The notes beneath the pieces are model-generated. The model had not been told where the DNA came from, searched no databases, and was given only the letters and a program-made list of their open reading frames with translations. Below are positions 8,880 through 16,641 of a stretch of 64,000 nt of DNA, one piece after another. The stretch comes from F22 sp963678855. Its GTDB lineage: Bacteria > Bacteroidota > Bacteroidia > Bacteroidales > Bacteroidaceae. Position numbers and translations under genes: made by a program. The stretch covers positions 248,001-312,000 of the forward strand of contig OY787448.1 of assembly GCA_963678855.1 (NCBI GenBank), given 5' to 3'. Position 1 is the stretch's first letter. Each line of letters begins with the position of its first letter.

Positions 8880-9317
8880 ATGAGAGTATTACCTAGAATC
8901 ATGATGGGCCGTGCTTGGATGGCACACTCAATATCTCCAGCAGAGGAAAAGAATCATCCAGAGAATCCTTGGTCGTATGAAGCAAGGATCAACAAGCTGC
9001 ACTTTACAAGTCAGGGCACGACGCACACAGGACTGCTGTTTCTGCCTGATGATTTTGATGCATCGAAAAAGTATCCAACGTTGGTCTTCTCTAGCACGAT
9101 GCCGCAGATAAACGAGCTGCTGAGCAGTCCTTATGCGAAGAAAATGGCTGAGCGTGGCTATGTGTTCTTTACATTCGATCATATCGGCATAGAGGATACC
9201 AAGGAAGCGATTCGAGATGCTGTCCATTATCTGGGTACGCTCGACTTTGTGGATAAAGATGTGCTATCTTTGCACCCCAATAATATACTGCTGACGTATG
9301 AAAAATATAATCTATAA
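8880..9317 (+). pseudogene. Truncated alpha/beta hydrolase (dienelactone hydrolase-like)
   Basis: The first 125 or so residues resemble the start of YcjY/dienelactone-hydrolase-like enzymes: LHFTSQGTTHTGLLFLPDDF, KYPTLVFSS, YAKKMAERGYVFFTFDH and AIRDAVHYLGTLDFVDKDVL. Normal members have about 300-340 residues and a G-x-S/C-x-G nucleophile elbow right after this point. Here the frame instead runs for 19 unrelated residues and stops at 9317. The nucleophile, the later acid and the His are all missing. The last bases overlap the promoter and start of the AraC remnant, so a deletion probably fused the two loci. Confidence 0.75.
9265..9272 (+). promoter_or_regulatory. -7 box TATCTTTG for the AraC remnant
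   Basis: Exact TAnnTTTG match. Transcription would start near 9276, 22 bases before the ATG at 9298. It lies inside the 3' end of the hydrolase fragment. Confidence 0.5.
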
Positions 9318-9898
9318 TAATATCACGGAGTTTTGTGAGGAGGCTGGAATGCCTGCTCCAGAGAATCCTTTCTTTTATATTATGCACAGTGTGAAGGATC
9401 CTGAAGACACTGAGGTGCGTGCTTGTGGAAAGGGAGGTGGAGTATCTGAATAATCAGGATAGTATATAGTAAGAATTTGATTTTGACTCATCTGGAGGCG
9501 CTATGACGTATGCGACTCGTTTTTATACGCGTCAGTTTATCAACCGTAAGGAGTTGAATCAGACGTTGATGCATCAATTTACAGAGGTGCTGAATCGGTA
9601 CTTCGCAGGCGATCAGCAGTTGAGAGACGGGGTGCCTACGGTGGAATGGATGGCTAATCAGTTGGCGGTGAGTCAGCGCTATCTGAGTGATACGCTTAAG
9701 GCGGAGACGGGCAAGACGGCGATTGAGCAGATCAATCTGTTTGTGCTGGAGGAGGCGAAGAGTATGCTTTCGCAGCCTGATGCGTCGGTGACGGCGACGG
9801 CCTATGCGCTGGGATTTGAGTATCCGCAGTATTTCTCTCGAATGTTCAAAAAGAAGGTGGGGATGACGCCGAAAGAGTATATTGAGGCGGTTTCATAA
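9298..9898 (+). pseudogene. AraC family regulator, broken by deletion and frameshifts
   Basis: The ATG at 9298 begins MKNIIYNNITEFCEEAGMPA, then PENPFFYIMHSV, typical of the N-terminus of Bacteroidota AraC regulators. This frame stops at 9453. The usual sensor domain of about 120 residues is missing. The linker helix is spread over other frames (LTHLEAL just before 9503), and from 9503 the DNA-binding half is intact: ATRFYTRQFINRK, then two helix-turn-helix units (TVEWMANQLAVSQRYLSDTL and ASVTATAYALGFEYPQYFSR) and MTPKEYIEA. A 131-residue fragment could still be made from ATG 9503. Codons are rich in GCG, ACG and CTG. Probably dead as a regulator. Confidence 0.8.
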
Positions 9899-9903
9899 AA
9901 TGT

Positions 9904-9941
9904 ATCACGGGCCTAGATAATTGCTTATCTAGGCCCGTGAT
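9904..9941. terminator. Strong hairpin terminator, 17-bp perfect stem
   Basis: Arms 9904-9920 and 9925-9941 pair perfectly around the loop TTGC, followed by GTTTTTTG. It can serve the AraC remnant and, in reverse, the lipoprotein gene. Confidence 0.9.
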
Positions 9942-9961
9942 GTTTTTTGTGAGCTAGGTGC

Positions 9962-10204
9962 TTACTTCTTTGTAGCGGTTGAATCGCACTTCACTGAATC
10001 TGTCTTGCAACATGGTGCAGTGGCTGTTGAGTCGCACTTTGTTGAGTCGCTCTTGCAGCATGTAGCGGTTGAATCGGCTTTGGTTGCAGCAACTTCTGCA
10101 GCTGGCTTGTCAGCGCATTTCTTCTTGCAGTCTTTGCAAGAGTAGAATGATAGTGCAAATGTTAGGCAAAGGCCTAGTTGAAGTGATTTAATTACTCTTT
10201 TCAT
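9962..10204 (-). CDS. Small Cys-rich repeat lipoprotein, 80 aa
   Basis: A lipoprotein signal peptide ends in SFYSC (Cys about residue 23), followed by the charged Cys cluster CKDCKKKC. The C-terminal half is a run of imperfect repeats of the form CCKxDSxKCDSTAT. The mature protein is only about 58 residues and would sit on the outer or inner membrane. The paired cysteines suggest metal binding or disulfides, but no family is recognised. The leader from the TATATTTG box at 10332-10339 is about 125 bases, unusually long for this window. Confidence 0.75.
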   Translation of the reverse strand: MKRVIKSLQLGLCLTFALSFYSCKDCKKKCADKPAAEVAATKADSTATCCKSDSTKCDSTATAPCCKTDSVKCDSTATKK

Positions 10205-10331
10205 ACGTTCTTAATTGGTTCGTTAGTTAATTATACAATACAATCTCTCTCTTAGTTACGGTTAGAATATCTTTTAGTAACTTCTTAGTTTATTGGTTAT
10301 GGTGGCTCTATGGCCTTTCATTCGTTGGTAA

Positions 10332-10339
10332 CAAATATA
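10332..10339 (-). promoter_or_regulatory. -7 box TATATTTG for the Cys-rich lipoprotein
   Basis: Minus-strand match to TAnnTTTG; the transcript would begin near 10328, leaving a long 5' leader before the ATG at 10204. Confidence 0.5.
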
Positions 10340-10429
10340 CATATTTATATTTGATTTCTAGACATTTTGCTTATTGTTTTCTTGACAATATTGATTTTTG
10401 AGCCAGAAACGGGATATTTGTTTACAATA

Positions 10430-10458
10430 AAAGGATTTTCCTGCATGGAAAATCCTTT
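10430..10458. terminator. Hairpin after the split two-repeat gene
   Basis: Arms AAAGGATTTTCC (10430-10441) and its complement (10447-10458) pair perfectly around a 5-base loop just past the stop at 10465. Confidence 0.7.
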
Positions 10459-10464
10459 ACTATT

Positions 10465-11163
10465 TTAGTTGTACGCGATGGTACGGGTGATGTAATTTAT
10501 GGCTTCGCCGTCTCTTAGAGTAAGCTTGCCTGTCCAGTTGCCTTGTTTGTCGTAGGTGTACTGGTAGGTGTAGACGGTTTTGGTGGTCTTAGGTGGTTCT
10601 ACGGCATCAAGGTAGGTGTACTTTTCTGTTTTGATTAGCTTGATGACGTCTTTATGGGCGTTGTAGGTAAACGCGTCAGTGCGTACCCAAGTATCGCCTT
10701 CTGCACCGCCTTCTTCGCGGGTTTGAACGACGATATTATTGGCGATGATTTCTTTGACTTTGCGACCGCTTTCGTAGAAGCTCTCTTCGTATGCGACTTC
10801 GCTTGGTGAGGGGTATGTAAAGTCGACTTTCCAGTAGTCTTCGCCATCTGTCTTTCTGAAGATTTGGGTGATACGACCGTCTTTGTAGGTGTATTTGGCT
10901 TCTTTGGTTGGTTTGTATCGTTGTACTGGCTTGTCTTTGTAGTTTAGGACGACTTTTGGGGAGCACTTGCCGTCTGAATCGAAGGTGTACTTGTAGGATT
11001 TGTCGTAGTAGTACCAGTCGTTTTGGATTTTAACTAGGTCTTGTTTGTAGTAGGTATCGTCTACTTGGCTTACGTCGTAGGTCAGGTAGCGTACAGATTT
11101 GACTGGCCCTTGTAGGTTGAGGTCGACGGCTGTGCGTGGTTTTTCTCTAAAGAAGTGGAGCAC
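10465..11163 (-). CDS. Downstream half of a split YD-like repeat protein (no signal peptide)
   Basis: The 232-residue frame shown starts at a GTG, but the same frame is open back to 11241, immediately after the TAA that ends the upstream gene. The extra 26 codons read as a normal Pro/Thr/Glu-rich linker (PTGEALSLEPSVAVETPTSE). The domain repeats the upstream protein: DLNLQGPVKSV near its start, a YTYKDGRITQI strand, and YTYDKQGNWTGKL at the end. These Y/D/G-N-W motifs resemble YD/Rhs-like or MORN-like beta repeats. It has no ATG, signal peptide or promoter of its own, so it is probably the second half of one protein cut by a nonsense codon. Confidence 0.6.
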   Translation of the reverse strand: MLHFFREKPRTAVDLNLQGPVKSVRYLTYDVSQVDDTYYKQDLVKIQNDWYYYDKSYKYTFDSDGKCSPKVVLNYKDKPVQRYKPTKEAKYTYKDGRITQIFRKTDGEDYWKVDFTYPSPSEVAYEESFYESGRKVKEIIANNIVVQTREEGGAEGDTWVRTDAFTYNAHKDVIKLIKTEKYTYLDAVEPPKTTKTVYTYQYTYDKQGNWTGKLTLRDGEAINYITRTIAYN

Positions 11164-11241
11164 GAGGGTCTCGCTAGTTGGGGTTTCTACGGCTACAGAT
11201 GGCTCTAGGCTTAGGGCTTCGCCTGTAGGGGTTTGATTATT

Positions 11242-12042
11242 TTAGTCTGCATAATATTCTATTTTTCTTTTTGTGCTTAGGACGAGTTTTCCTGAAGCAA
11301 ATACGTTTTGTTGTGTCCAGTTGCCTTGGGCATCGTAAATATACTCTATGGTGTATGTAGTCTTGGTTAAACGCACCATAGGGTTATTGGGATTGTAGGG
11401 CATATTGAGGTCGCTCAATTCGTGGCTTTCAACGGATTTGAAGGCTCCACGTATATTGACGATATCATGGTGGTCGTTGTAACTAAATTCGATTGTTGTT
11501 CTTGTTACGCCCATGGCGCCACCACCTTCTGAGACGTATTTGGCTGTTCGATTATCTACGAGATATTCTTTAGTTGAAGCACTGTTCTCAATATGTTCGG
11601 TAGTATAGTTTAGCTGGTCGGTTACTGAATAGTCGAAGTTGATGAGGATAAATAGTTCGCCTTCTTCTATTTGACGGTCTACTTTAATCAATCTGCCTTC
11701 TTTGTAGGTGAAGGTGGGTTGTGGATGGGTGCCACGCTTAAAATGGGCTTCGACGGATGGGTATTGGGTGGTTTTACCGGCTTTGTCAAAGTCAAGTTGT
11801 TTGGATACGTCTCTATTTCTCAGAGAGGATAAAAAACGATAGTCATGATATTGCATGGCAACTTCAGTGTTGGTGATTTGCATGGATTTTACAGGGCCTT
11901 GTAGGTTGAAATCACTTGCGTTCACGGGATGTTCCATGCGCCAAATTGTCATTGGCGATGATTCTTGGGCACTAAGTTTGAAAGTGCTAGCTAGTAGCAC
12001 AAGCAGACTGAAGGATATCAGCTGGATGATTTTCTTGTTCAT
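11242..12042 (-). CDS. Secreted YD-like repeat protein, first half, 266 aa
   Basis: A signal peptide (SFSLLVLLASTFKLSAQ, cleavage near residue 25) leads into DFNLQGPVKSMQITNTEV, KEGRLIKVDRQI, FSYNDHHDIVNI and YIYDAQGNWTQQN, ending KRKIEYYAD. The motif series matches the downstream half and the lipoprotein at 57112-57909, so this is a small paralogous family. Function is unknown; exported repeat domains of this type in Bacteroidota are generally of unknown role. The frame ends with a single TAA at 11242-11244, after which the same frame continues for another 259 codons. Confidence 0.7.
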   Translation of the reverse strand: MNKKIIQLISFSLLVLLASTFKLSAQESSPMTIWRMEHPVNASDFNLQGPVKSMQITNTEVAMQYHDYRFLSSLRNRDVSKQLDFDKAGKTTQYPSVEAHFKRGTHPQPTFTYKEGRLIKVDRQIEEGELFILINFDYSVTDQLNYTTEHIENSASTKEYLVDNRTAKYVSEGGGAMGVTRTTIEFSYNDHHDIVNIRGAFKSVESHELSDLNMPYNPNNPMVRLTKTTYTIEYIYDAQGNWTQQNVFASGKLVLSTKRKIEYYAD

Positions 12043-12095
12043 TCGATTTTAGTATATAAGTGTTGATACTTAAGTATCTTAAGTGTAAGATGTGA

Positions 12096-12103
12096 CAAAT
12101 ATA
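12096..12103 (-). promoter_or_regulatory. -7 box TATATTTG for the YD-like gene
   Basis: Minus-strand match to TAnnTTTG. A leader of about 50 bases follows and contains the palindrome GATACTTAAGTATC (12066-12079). Confidence 0.6.
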
Positions 12104-12180
12104 GACATATTTGGGTGTTTTTCTGCCGAAAATGATAGACTTTTTCTCTTTACAATGACCGTAAATCAAAAAAAATGTGC

Positions 12181-12188
12181 TATATTTG
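12181..12188 (+). promoter_or_regulatory. -7 box TATATTTG for the cytochrome bd operon
   Basis: Exact TAnnTTTG match followed by the palindrome-like GAATCGATTC (12188-12197), 41 bases before the first ATG. The inverted repeat could be an operator; no regulator was identified. Confidence 0.6.
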
Positions 12189-12229
12189 AATCGATTCAAA
12201 TTTTAAACAATTACTAGACTACACTTTTC

Positions 12230-12481
12230 ATGAACCGATTCTTTAGACTGTACTATGATGGCTTCCGCAATATGCCCCGATGGGGTCGCATTGTGTGGAC
12301 TGTGATCATTATCAAACTGGTTATTATGTTTGGGGTGCTTAAGGTATTCTTCTTTAATGACACGCTCAATACAAGATATGAGACGGATGCGCAGCGGTCG
12401 GAAGCTGTGATCCAGGATTTGGTGGATACTTCTGCTGAGGCATCTACTCAAAAGACACAAGATACTTATAAAAACGATTAA
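12230..12481 (+). CDS. DUF4492 small membrane protein of the cytochrome bd locus, 83 aa
   Basis: One transmembrane helix (about residues 21-42, IVWTVIIIKLVIMFGVLKVF) follows the N-terminal motif RLYYDGFRNMPRWGR typical of DUF4492. The hydrophilic, Thr/Asp-rich C-terminus probably faces outward. This family is found right before cydA in Bacteroidota and some Epsilonproteobacteria, as here (53 bases before cydA). A role in assembly or stability of the oxidase is plausible but, as far as I know, not shown. Confidence 0.85.
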   Translation: MNRFFRLYYDGFRNMPRWGRIVWTVIIIKLVIMFGVLKVFFFNDTLNTRYETDAQRSEAVIQDLVDTSAEASTQKTQDTYKND

Positions 12482-12534
12482 AGACCTTGTCTTTATAACC
12501 ATAAACCAATAACTAATTAATAACACTTACATGT

Positions 12535-14154
12535 ATGATGCAATCTGACTTAGCAGCATTAGTAGATTGGTCGCGGGTGCAATTTGCGCTCACGGCCATG
12601 TATCACTGGCTATTTGTTCCGCTTACACTCGGACTTAGTTTCTTGATAGCCATTATGGAGACTCTTTATGTACGCACTGGGGACGTGAAATGGAAGCATA
12701 TCACGAAGTTCTGGATGCGTCTCTTTGGTATCAATTTTGCGATCGGGGTGGCTACGGGGCTTATTCTGGAGTTTGAATTTGGTACGAACTGGAGTAATTA
12801 TTCGTGGTTTGTAGGGGATATCTTCGGGGCGCCTTTGGCGATCGAGGGGATCATGGCTTTCTTCTTGGAAAGTACCTTTATCGCGGTGATGTTCTTTGGT
12901 TGGAACAAGGTGAGCAAGGGTTTCCACTTGTTGTCTACCTGGCTGGTGGCTATCGGTAGTAACTTGTCGGCTATTTGGATTCTTGTGGCCAATGCGTGGA
13001 TGCAGGATCCTGTGGGGATGAAGTTCAATCCGGATACGGCGCGTCATGAAATGGTGAATTTCTGGGATGTGTTCTTGTCGCAAACGGCGGCGGATAAATT
13101 TACGCATACGGTAATGTCGAGTTATATGCTGGCTTCGGTCTTTGTGATTGGGGTATCGGCGTGGTTTCTATTGCATAATCGTGAGCGCAGATTGGCGAAG
13201 CGTAGTATCTTGTTGGCGAGTATCTTTGGTTTGATTGCGTCGTTGTCGACGATTCATACTGGAGATAGCAGTGCGAGAGGACTTGCGAAGACGCAGCCTA
13301 TGAAGTTTGCGGCTATGGAAGCGCACTTCCAAGGATACAATGGGGTGCCATTGAAGGCGCTGGGTATCGTGGGGGATGCGGACAAGGCGATGCGCGACTT
13401 CTCTGAGGAGGAGGATGGTATGGTGTTTTCTTTGGAGATTCCATATGCGTTGAGCTGGTTGACTGACTTGCATTTGAATAGTTTTGTGCCTGGTATCAAC
13501 GATTTGTTGTACGGGGACAAGACGCATGATATCATCTCTACACAGGAGAAGATTCGTCGTGGCCATGCGGCGCAGGAGGCGTTGTTGGCGTATAAGAAGG
13601 CGAAGATTGCGGATGCACCTGAGGCGGCGGAATTGCGTAAGCCGTTTGAGAATCAGGAGTGGCTGGACAATACGTTTCGTTACTTTGGATATGGTACCTA
13701 TTATAAGGAGGGTGCTGACGAAAAGGATGAGAATATCTTTGCGGTGGTGCCTCCGATTAGTCTGACGTTCTATTCGTTCCATATCATGGTGATGCTGGGT
13801 GGCTGGTTTCTGTTGCTCTTTGCTTTGATGTTGATTTTGGGATGGAGACATCAGTTGCACAACAACCGTTGGTTGCTGCATGCTGCGGTGTGGAGTATTC
13901 CGTTGGTGTGGGTCTGTAGTGAGTGTGGTTGGATTGTGGCCGAAGTGGGTCGTCAGCCTTGGATCATTCAGGACTTGATGAATACGTCGCAAGCGGTGAC
14001 GAAGATTGATAGCATGAGTGTGATGATTACGACGTGTCTGTTTGCAGTGGTATTTACTGGGCTGTTGATCGCGGAAATCAGTATCATGCTGAAGCAAATC
14101 AAGAAGGGAGAGGATGCGCAACCAGAGGTTTCACGTAAAGATGGAGGACAATAA
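12535..14154 (+). CDS. cydA: Cytochrome bd ubiquinol oxidase subunit I
   Basis: CydA binds hemes b558, b595 and d and oxidises quinol while reducing O2 to water in the inner membrane. The 539-residue protein has the expected ligands: His in MYHWLFVPLT (about 24, proximal to heme b595/d), His in DKFTHTVMSSYML (axial for b558) and Met in FYSFHIMVMLGG. The acidic residues of APLAIEGIMAFFLEST match the conserved pair near heme b595. The region between helices 6 and 7 is of the short Q-loop type. It has good length for the family. cydB starts two bases after its stop, so translation is likely coupled. Confidence 0.97.
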   Translation: MMQSDLAALVDWSRVQFALTAMYHWLFVPLTLGLSFLIAIMETLYVRTGDVKWKHITKFWMRLFGINFAIGVATGLILEFEFGTNWSNYSWFVGDIFGAPLAIEGIMAFFLESTFIAVMFFGWNKVSKGFHLLSTWLVAIGSNLSAIWILVANAWMQDPVGMKFNPDTARHEMVNFWDVFLSQTAADKFTHTVMSSYMLASVFVIGVSAWFLLHNRERRLAKRSILLASIFGLIASLSTIHTGDSSARGLAKTQPMKFAAMEAHFQGYNGVPLKALGIVGDADKAMRDFSEEEDGMVFSLEIPYALSWLTDLHLNSFVPGINDLLYGDKTHDIISTQEKIRRGHAAQEALLAYKKAKIADAPEAAELRKPFENQEWLDNTFRYFGYGTYYKEGADEKDENIFAVVPPISLTFYSFHIMVMLGGWFLLLFALMLILGWRHQLHNNRWLLHAAVWSIPLVWVCSECGWIVAEVGRQPWIIQDLMNTSQAVTKIDSMSVMITTCLFAVVFTGLLIAEISIMLKQIKKGEDAQPEVSRKDGGQ

Positions 14155-14156
14155 GG

Positions 14157-15287
14157 ATGTTTGAACAATTAGATTTACTGACTTTACAACAATATTGGTG
14201 GGTGATCGTATCGCTACTGGGTGCCCTACTCGTGTTTTTGATGTTTGTACAGGGTGGACAGACGTTGTTCTGGACGCTGGGCAAAACGGAGATTGAAAAG
14301 ACGATGTTGGTGAATGCGTTGGGACGTAAATGGGAGTTTACGTTTACGACACTGGTGACTTTTGGTGGGGCGTTCTTTGCGTCTTTCCCGCTGTTTTATA
14401 GTACTTCTTTTGGGGGTGCGTACTGGGTGTGGATGCTGATTTTGATTGCATTTGTGGTGCAGGCGGTCAGCTATGAGTTCCGCACGAAACCGGGCAACTG
14501 GCTGGGTCGTAGAACTTATGAGGGCTTGCTGTTCTTCAATGGTCTTGTGGGGACTATCTTGATTGGTACGGCTGTGGCGACGTTCTTTACGGGGGCCAAT
14601 TTCAGCTTGAATCTGATGAATAATATGACGTGGGATCATCCTTGGCATGGCTTGGAGGCGGCGCTCAACTGGCGTAATTTGTGTCTGGGGCTGGCGGTGT
14701 TCTTCTTGGCGCGTGTCTTGGGGCTGATGTATTTTATCAATGCGATTGATAGTGATGCGATCAGAATGCGTGCGAAGAGGCAGTTGGTGTGGAATGCAAT
14801 TCCGTTTTTGGTGTTCTTCTTGGCTTTCCTTGGGGCGATTCTAGTGCATGATGGATACACGGTGGTACCAGATGGGTCGATTATTGTGGAGCCGTACAAA
14901 TACTGGCATAATCTATGGGCGATGCCTGTGGTGTTTGTGCTGTTTCTTGTGGGTGTGATGATGGTGGTGATGGGTATCATAGTGGGTATCTTCCAAGCTA
15001 GCCGCAAGAGTATCTGGTATAGTGGTATCGGTACGGTGATCACGGTGTTGATGTTGTTTATGTTGGCTGGCTTGAATGATACGGCTTTCTATCCTTCGTT
15101 GACTAGTCCGCAGAGTTCGTTGACGATTATGAATGCGAGTTCGAGTAAGTTTACGTTGGTGACGATGAGCTATGTGTCGCTGACTATTCCGTTTGTGCTG
15201 TGGTATATTATCTATGCGTGGCGTAGTATCAACAATGTGCCTATTGACGAAAATGAGATGAGGGATGAGACAAATCACCCGTATTAA
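14157..15287 (+). CDS. cydB: Cytochrome bd ubiquinol oxidase subunit II
   Basis: Hydrophobic 376-residue partner of CydA with eight or nine membrane helices. The typical N-terminal LQQYWWVIVSLLGALLVFLM and a VQGGQTLF motif are present, as is the WDHPWHG loop. CydB forms the heterodimer scaffold with CydA. It follows cydA by two bases and precedes a tiny membrane ORF, matching the cydABX arrangement known from proteobacteria. The GTG/GCG/ACG-rich codon use is shared with cydA and holA and fits the G-rich + strand here. Confidence 0.96.
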   Translation: MFEQLDLLTLQQYWWVIVSLLGALLVFLMFVQGGQTLFWTLGKTEIEKTMLVNALGRKWEFTFTTLVTFGGAFFASFPLFYSTSFGGAYWVWMLILIAFVVQAVSYEFRTKPGNWLGRRTYEGLLFFNGLVGTILIGTAVATFFTGANFSLNLMNNMTWDHPWHGLEAALNWRNLCLGLAVFFLARVLGLMYFINAIDSDAIRMRAKRQLVWNAIPFLVFFLAFLGAILVHDGYTVVPDGSIIVEPYKYWHNLWAMPVVFVLFLVGVMMVVMGIIVGIFQASRKSIWYSGIGTVITVLMLFMLAGLNDTAFYPSLTSPQSSLTIMNASSSKFTLVTMSYVSLTIPFVLWYIIYAWRSINNVPIDENEMRDETNHPY

Positions 15288-15317
15288 AATAAATCATAAC
15301 ACTAAAATCTATTATAT

Positions 15318-15419
15318 ATGTACACTGGAGCAATTATGGGCTACTTGATGTGGCCGGCGATGATTATCGTGAGTTATTTGATTATCAAGTATGCTGTTAA
15401 AAACATGAGAGACGAATAG
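15318..15419 (+). CDS. CydX-like 33-residue membrane peptide
   Basis: ATG 15318 to TAG 15419 encodes MYTGAIMGYLMWPAMIIVSY and then 13 more residues ending KNMRDE. It is a single transmembrane helix with a charged C-terminal tail, 30 bases after cydB and ahead of the terminator. E. coli CydX (37 residues) and Bacillus-type CydS are single-helix subunits at the same gene position that stabilise the d-type heme site. There is no convincing sequence identity, so the assignment rests on size, topology and position. Confidence 0.6.
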   Translation: MYTGAIMGYLMWPAMIIVSYLIIKYAVKNMRDE

Positions 15420-15451
15420 TTTGGCTAGTTGCTGAGCAATTTGTATCTTTG
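15420..15451 (+). promoter_or_regulatory. Promoter upstream of holA (TTTG-N20-TATCTTTG)
   Basis: TTTG at 15420-15423 and TATCTTTG at 15444-15451 fit both Bacteroidota elements. The transcript would start about 15455 and run straight into the hairpin at 15466-15506. Confidence 0.65.
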
Positions 15452-15465
15452 CTCTACAAAACCTG

Positions 15466-15506
15466 AGAGCAGTCACTGTCTTCCTTTATCGGGCGGTGAC
15501 TGCTCT
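15466..15506. terminator. Hairpin between cyd operon and holA; terminator or attenuator
   Basis: AGAGCAGTCAC (15466-15476) pairs perfectly with GTGACTGCTCT (15496-15506) and is followed by TCTTCTTTTT. It would end the cyd transcript, but it also lies inside the leader of the promoter at 15420-15451, before the holA start. Confidence 0.75.
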
Positions 15507-15527
15507 TCTTTTTATGACTATTTCAGC

Positions 15528-16559
15528 ATGGCGAAGCAACAGAAAACTCTTGTGAGTGGCGATATTATTAAGATGCTCCAGGCGGGGGCGAAGGTACCGG
15601 TGTATTATCTACACGGGGAGGAGGCGTATTACATTGATCAAATCGCGAACTGGGCGGAGGAGAATCTGCTGACGCCAGAGGAGCGTGGATTTAATCAGAC
15701 GGTGATTTACGCGACGCCTGACCGCAAGACGGCGGATATCTGTAATGAGGCGCGTCGCTATCCGATGATGGCGGACAAGACGGTGATTATCGTGAAGGAG
15801 GCGCAGAATCTGCGTGATATCGATAGATTGGCTGATTATCTGAAGAAGCCGATGGAGTCGACGGTGCTGATTTTTTGTCATAAGCATAAGAAGATTGATT
15901 CGCGCAAGAAGGTGTTTGGGCAATTGAAAAAGGCGGGTTGTGTGTTGTTTGAGAGTCCGAAGGTGAAGCCGCATCAATTGGGACCGGTGATTACGAACCT
16001 TTGTACGCTGAAGCAGATGACGATTGAGCCGAAGGCGTCGCAGATGATTGCGGATCATGTGGGTGCTGACTTGACGCGTGTGTCAAACGAGATCGATAAG
16101 TTGTCGACGTCCCTACCCGATAAGCAGCGCAAGATTACGGCGGAGCTGGTGGAGCAAATTGTGGGGATCAGTAAGACGTACAATACGTTTGAACTGCAGA
16201 AGGCGCTAGCGAATAAGGATGCGGTGCAGGCGATGCGTATCGTGCTGTTCTTTGAACAAAACCCTAAGACGATGGTGCTGACGCTGGTACTGGGCAATCT
16301 CTTTGAGTTTTTCAGTAATCTGATGTGTGCGTATTATGCACCGAATAAGGATGAACGTGGTGTGGCGCAGTTTCTGGGCCTACGTGCTGACTGGGCGGCT
16401 CGTGACTATGTGTCGGCGATGCGCTTATACTCTGGTGTGAAGACAATGAATATCATCGGGAAGATTCGCCAGACGGATGCACGTAGTAAAGGTATCGGGG
16501 CGTCTAATCAATCGGACGGGGCTTTGCTAAGAGATTTGGTGGTGATGATTTTGAATTAG
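15528..16559 (+). CDS. holA: DNA polymerase III subunit delta
   Basis: HolA is the clamp-loader subunit that opens the sliding clamp. The start MAKQQKTLVSGDIIKML at 15528 is preferred over the upstream open frame, which runs through a hairpin. Diagnostic stretches are VPVYYLHGEEAYYIDQI, a degenerate P-loop-region in the N-terminal domain, DADLTRVSNEIDKL-like sequence (here GADLTRVSNEIDKLS), and TYNTFELQKALANKD leading into the helical C-terminal collar domain. 343 residues is usual. It is monocistronic, between two hairpins. Confidence 0.93.
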   Translation: MAKQQKTLVSGDIIKMLQAGAKVPVYYLHGEEAYYIDQIANWAEENLLTPEERGFNQTVIYATPDRKTADICNEARRYPMMADKTVIIVKEAQNLRDIDRLADYLKKPMESTVLIFCHKHKKIDSRKKVFGQLKKAGCVLFESPKVKPHQLGPVITNLCTLKQMTIEPKASQMIADHVGADLTRVSNEIDKLSTSLPDKQRKITAELVEQIVGISKTYNTFELQKALANKDAVQAMRIVLFFEQNPKTMVLTLVLGNLFEFFSNLMCAYYAPNKDERGVAQFLGLRADWAARDYVSAMRLYSGVKTMNIIGKIRQTDARSKGIGASNQSDGALLRDLVVMILN

Positions 16560-16573
16560 AATGTATATATAAG

Positions 16574-16616
16574 AAATAGGGATGACCTTCCGAACACTCG
16601 GAGGTCATCCCTATTT
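16574..16616. terminator. Hairpin terminator between holA and the TPR-like gene
   Basis: A long stem, AAATAGGGATGACCTTCCG (16574-16592) with its near-perfect complement to 16616, followed by TTTTATT. It can act for both convergent genes. Confidence 0.85.
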
Positions 16617-16641
16617 TATTGTGAGATTATGAAGTTGTCTC

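Noticed and set aside
12610..14121. Long minus-strand open frames (165 and 317 codons) opposite cydA
   Set aside because: They are rich in Arg, His and Gln with no domains, as expected from the reverse of a G-rich membrane-protein gene.
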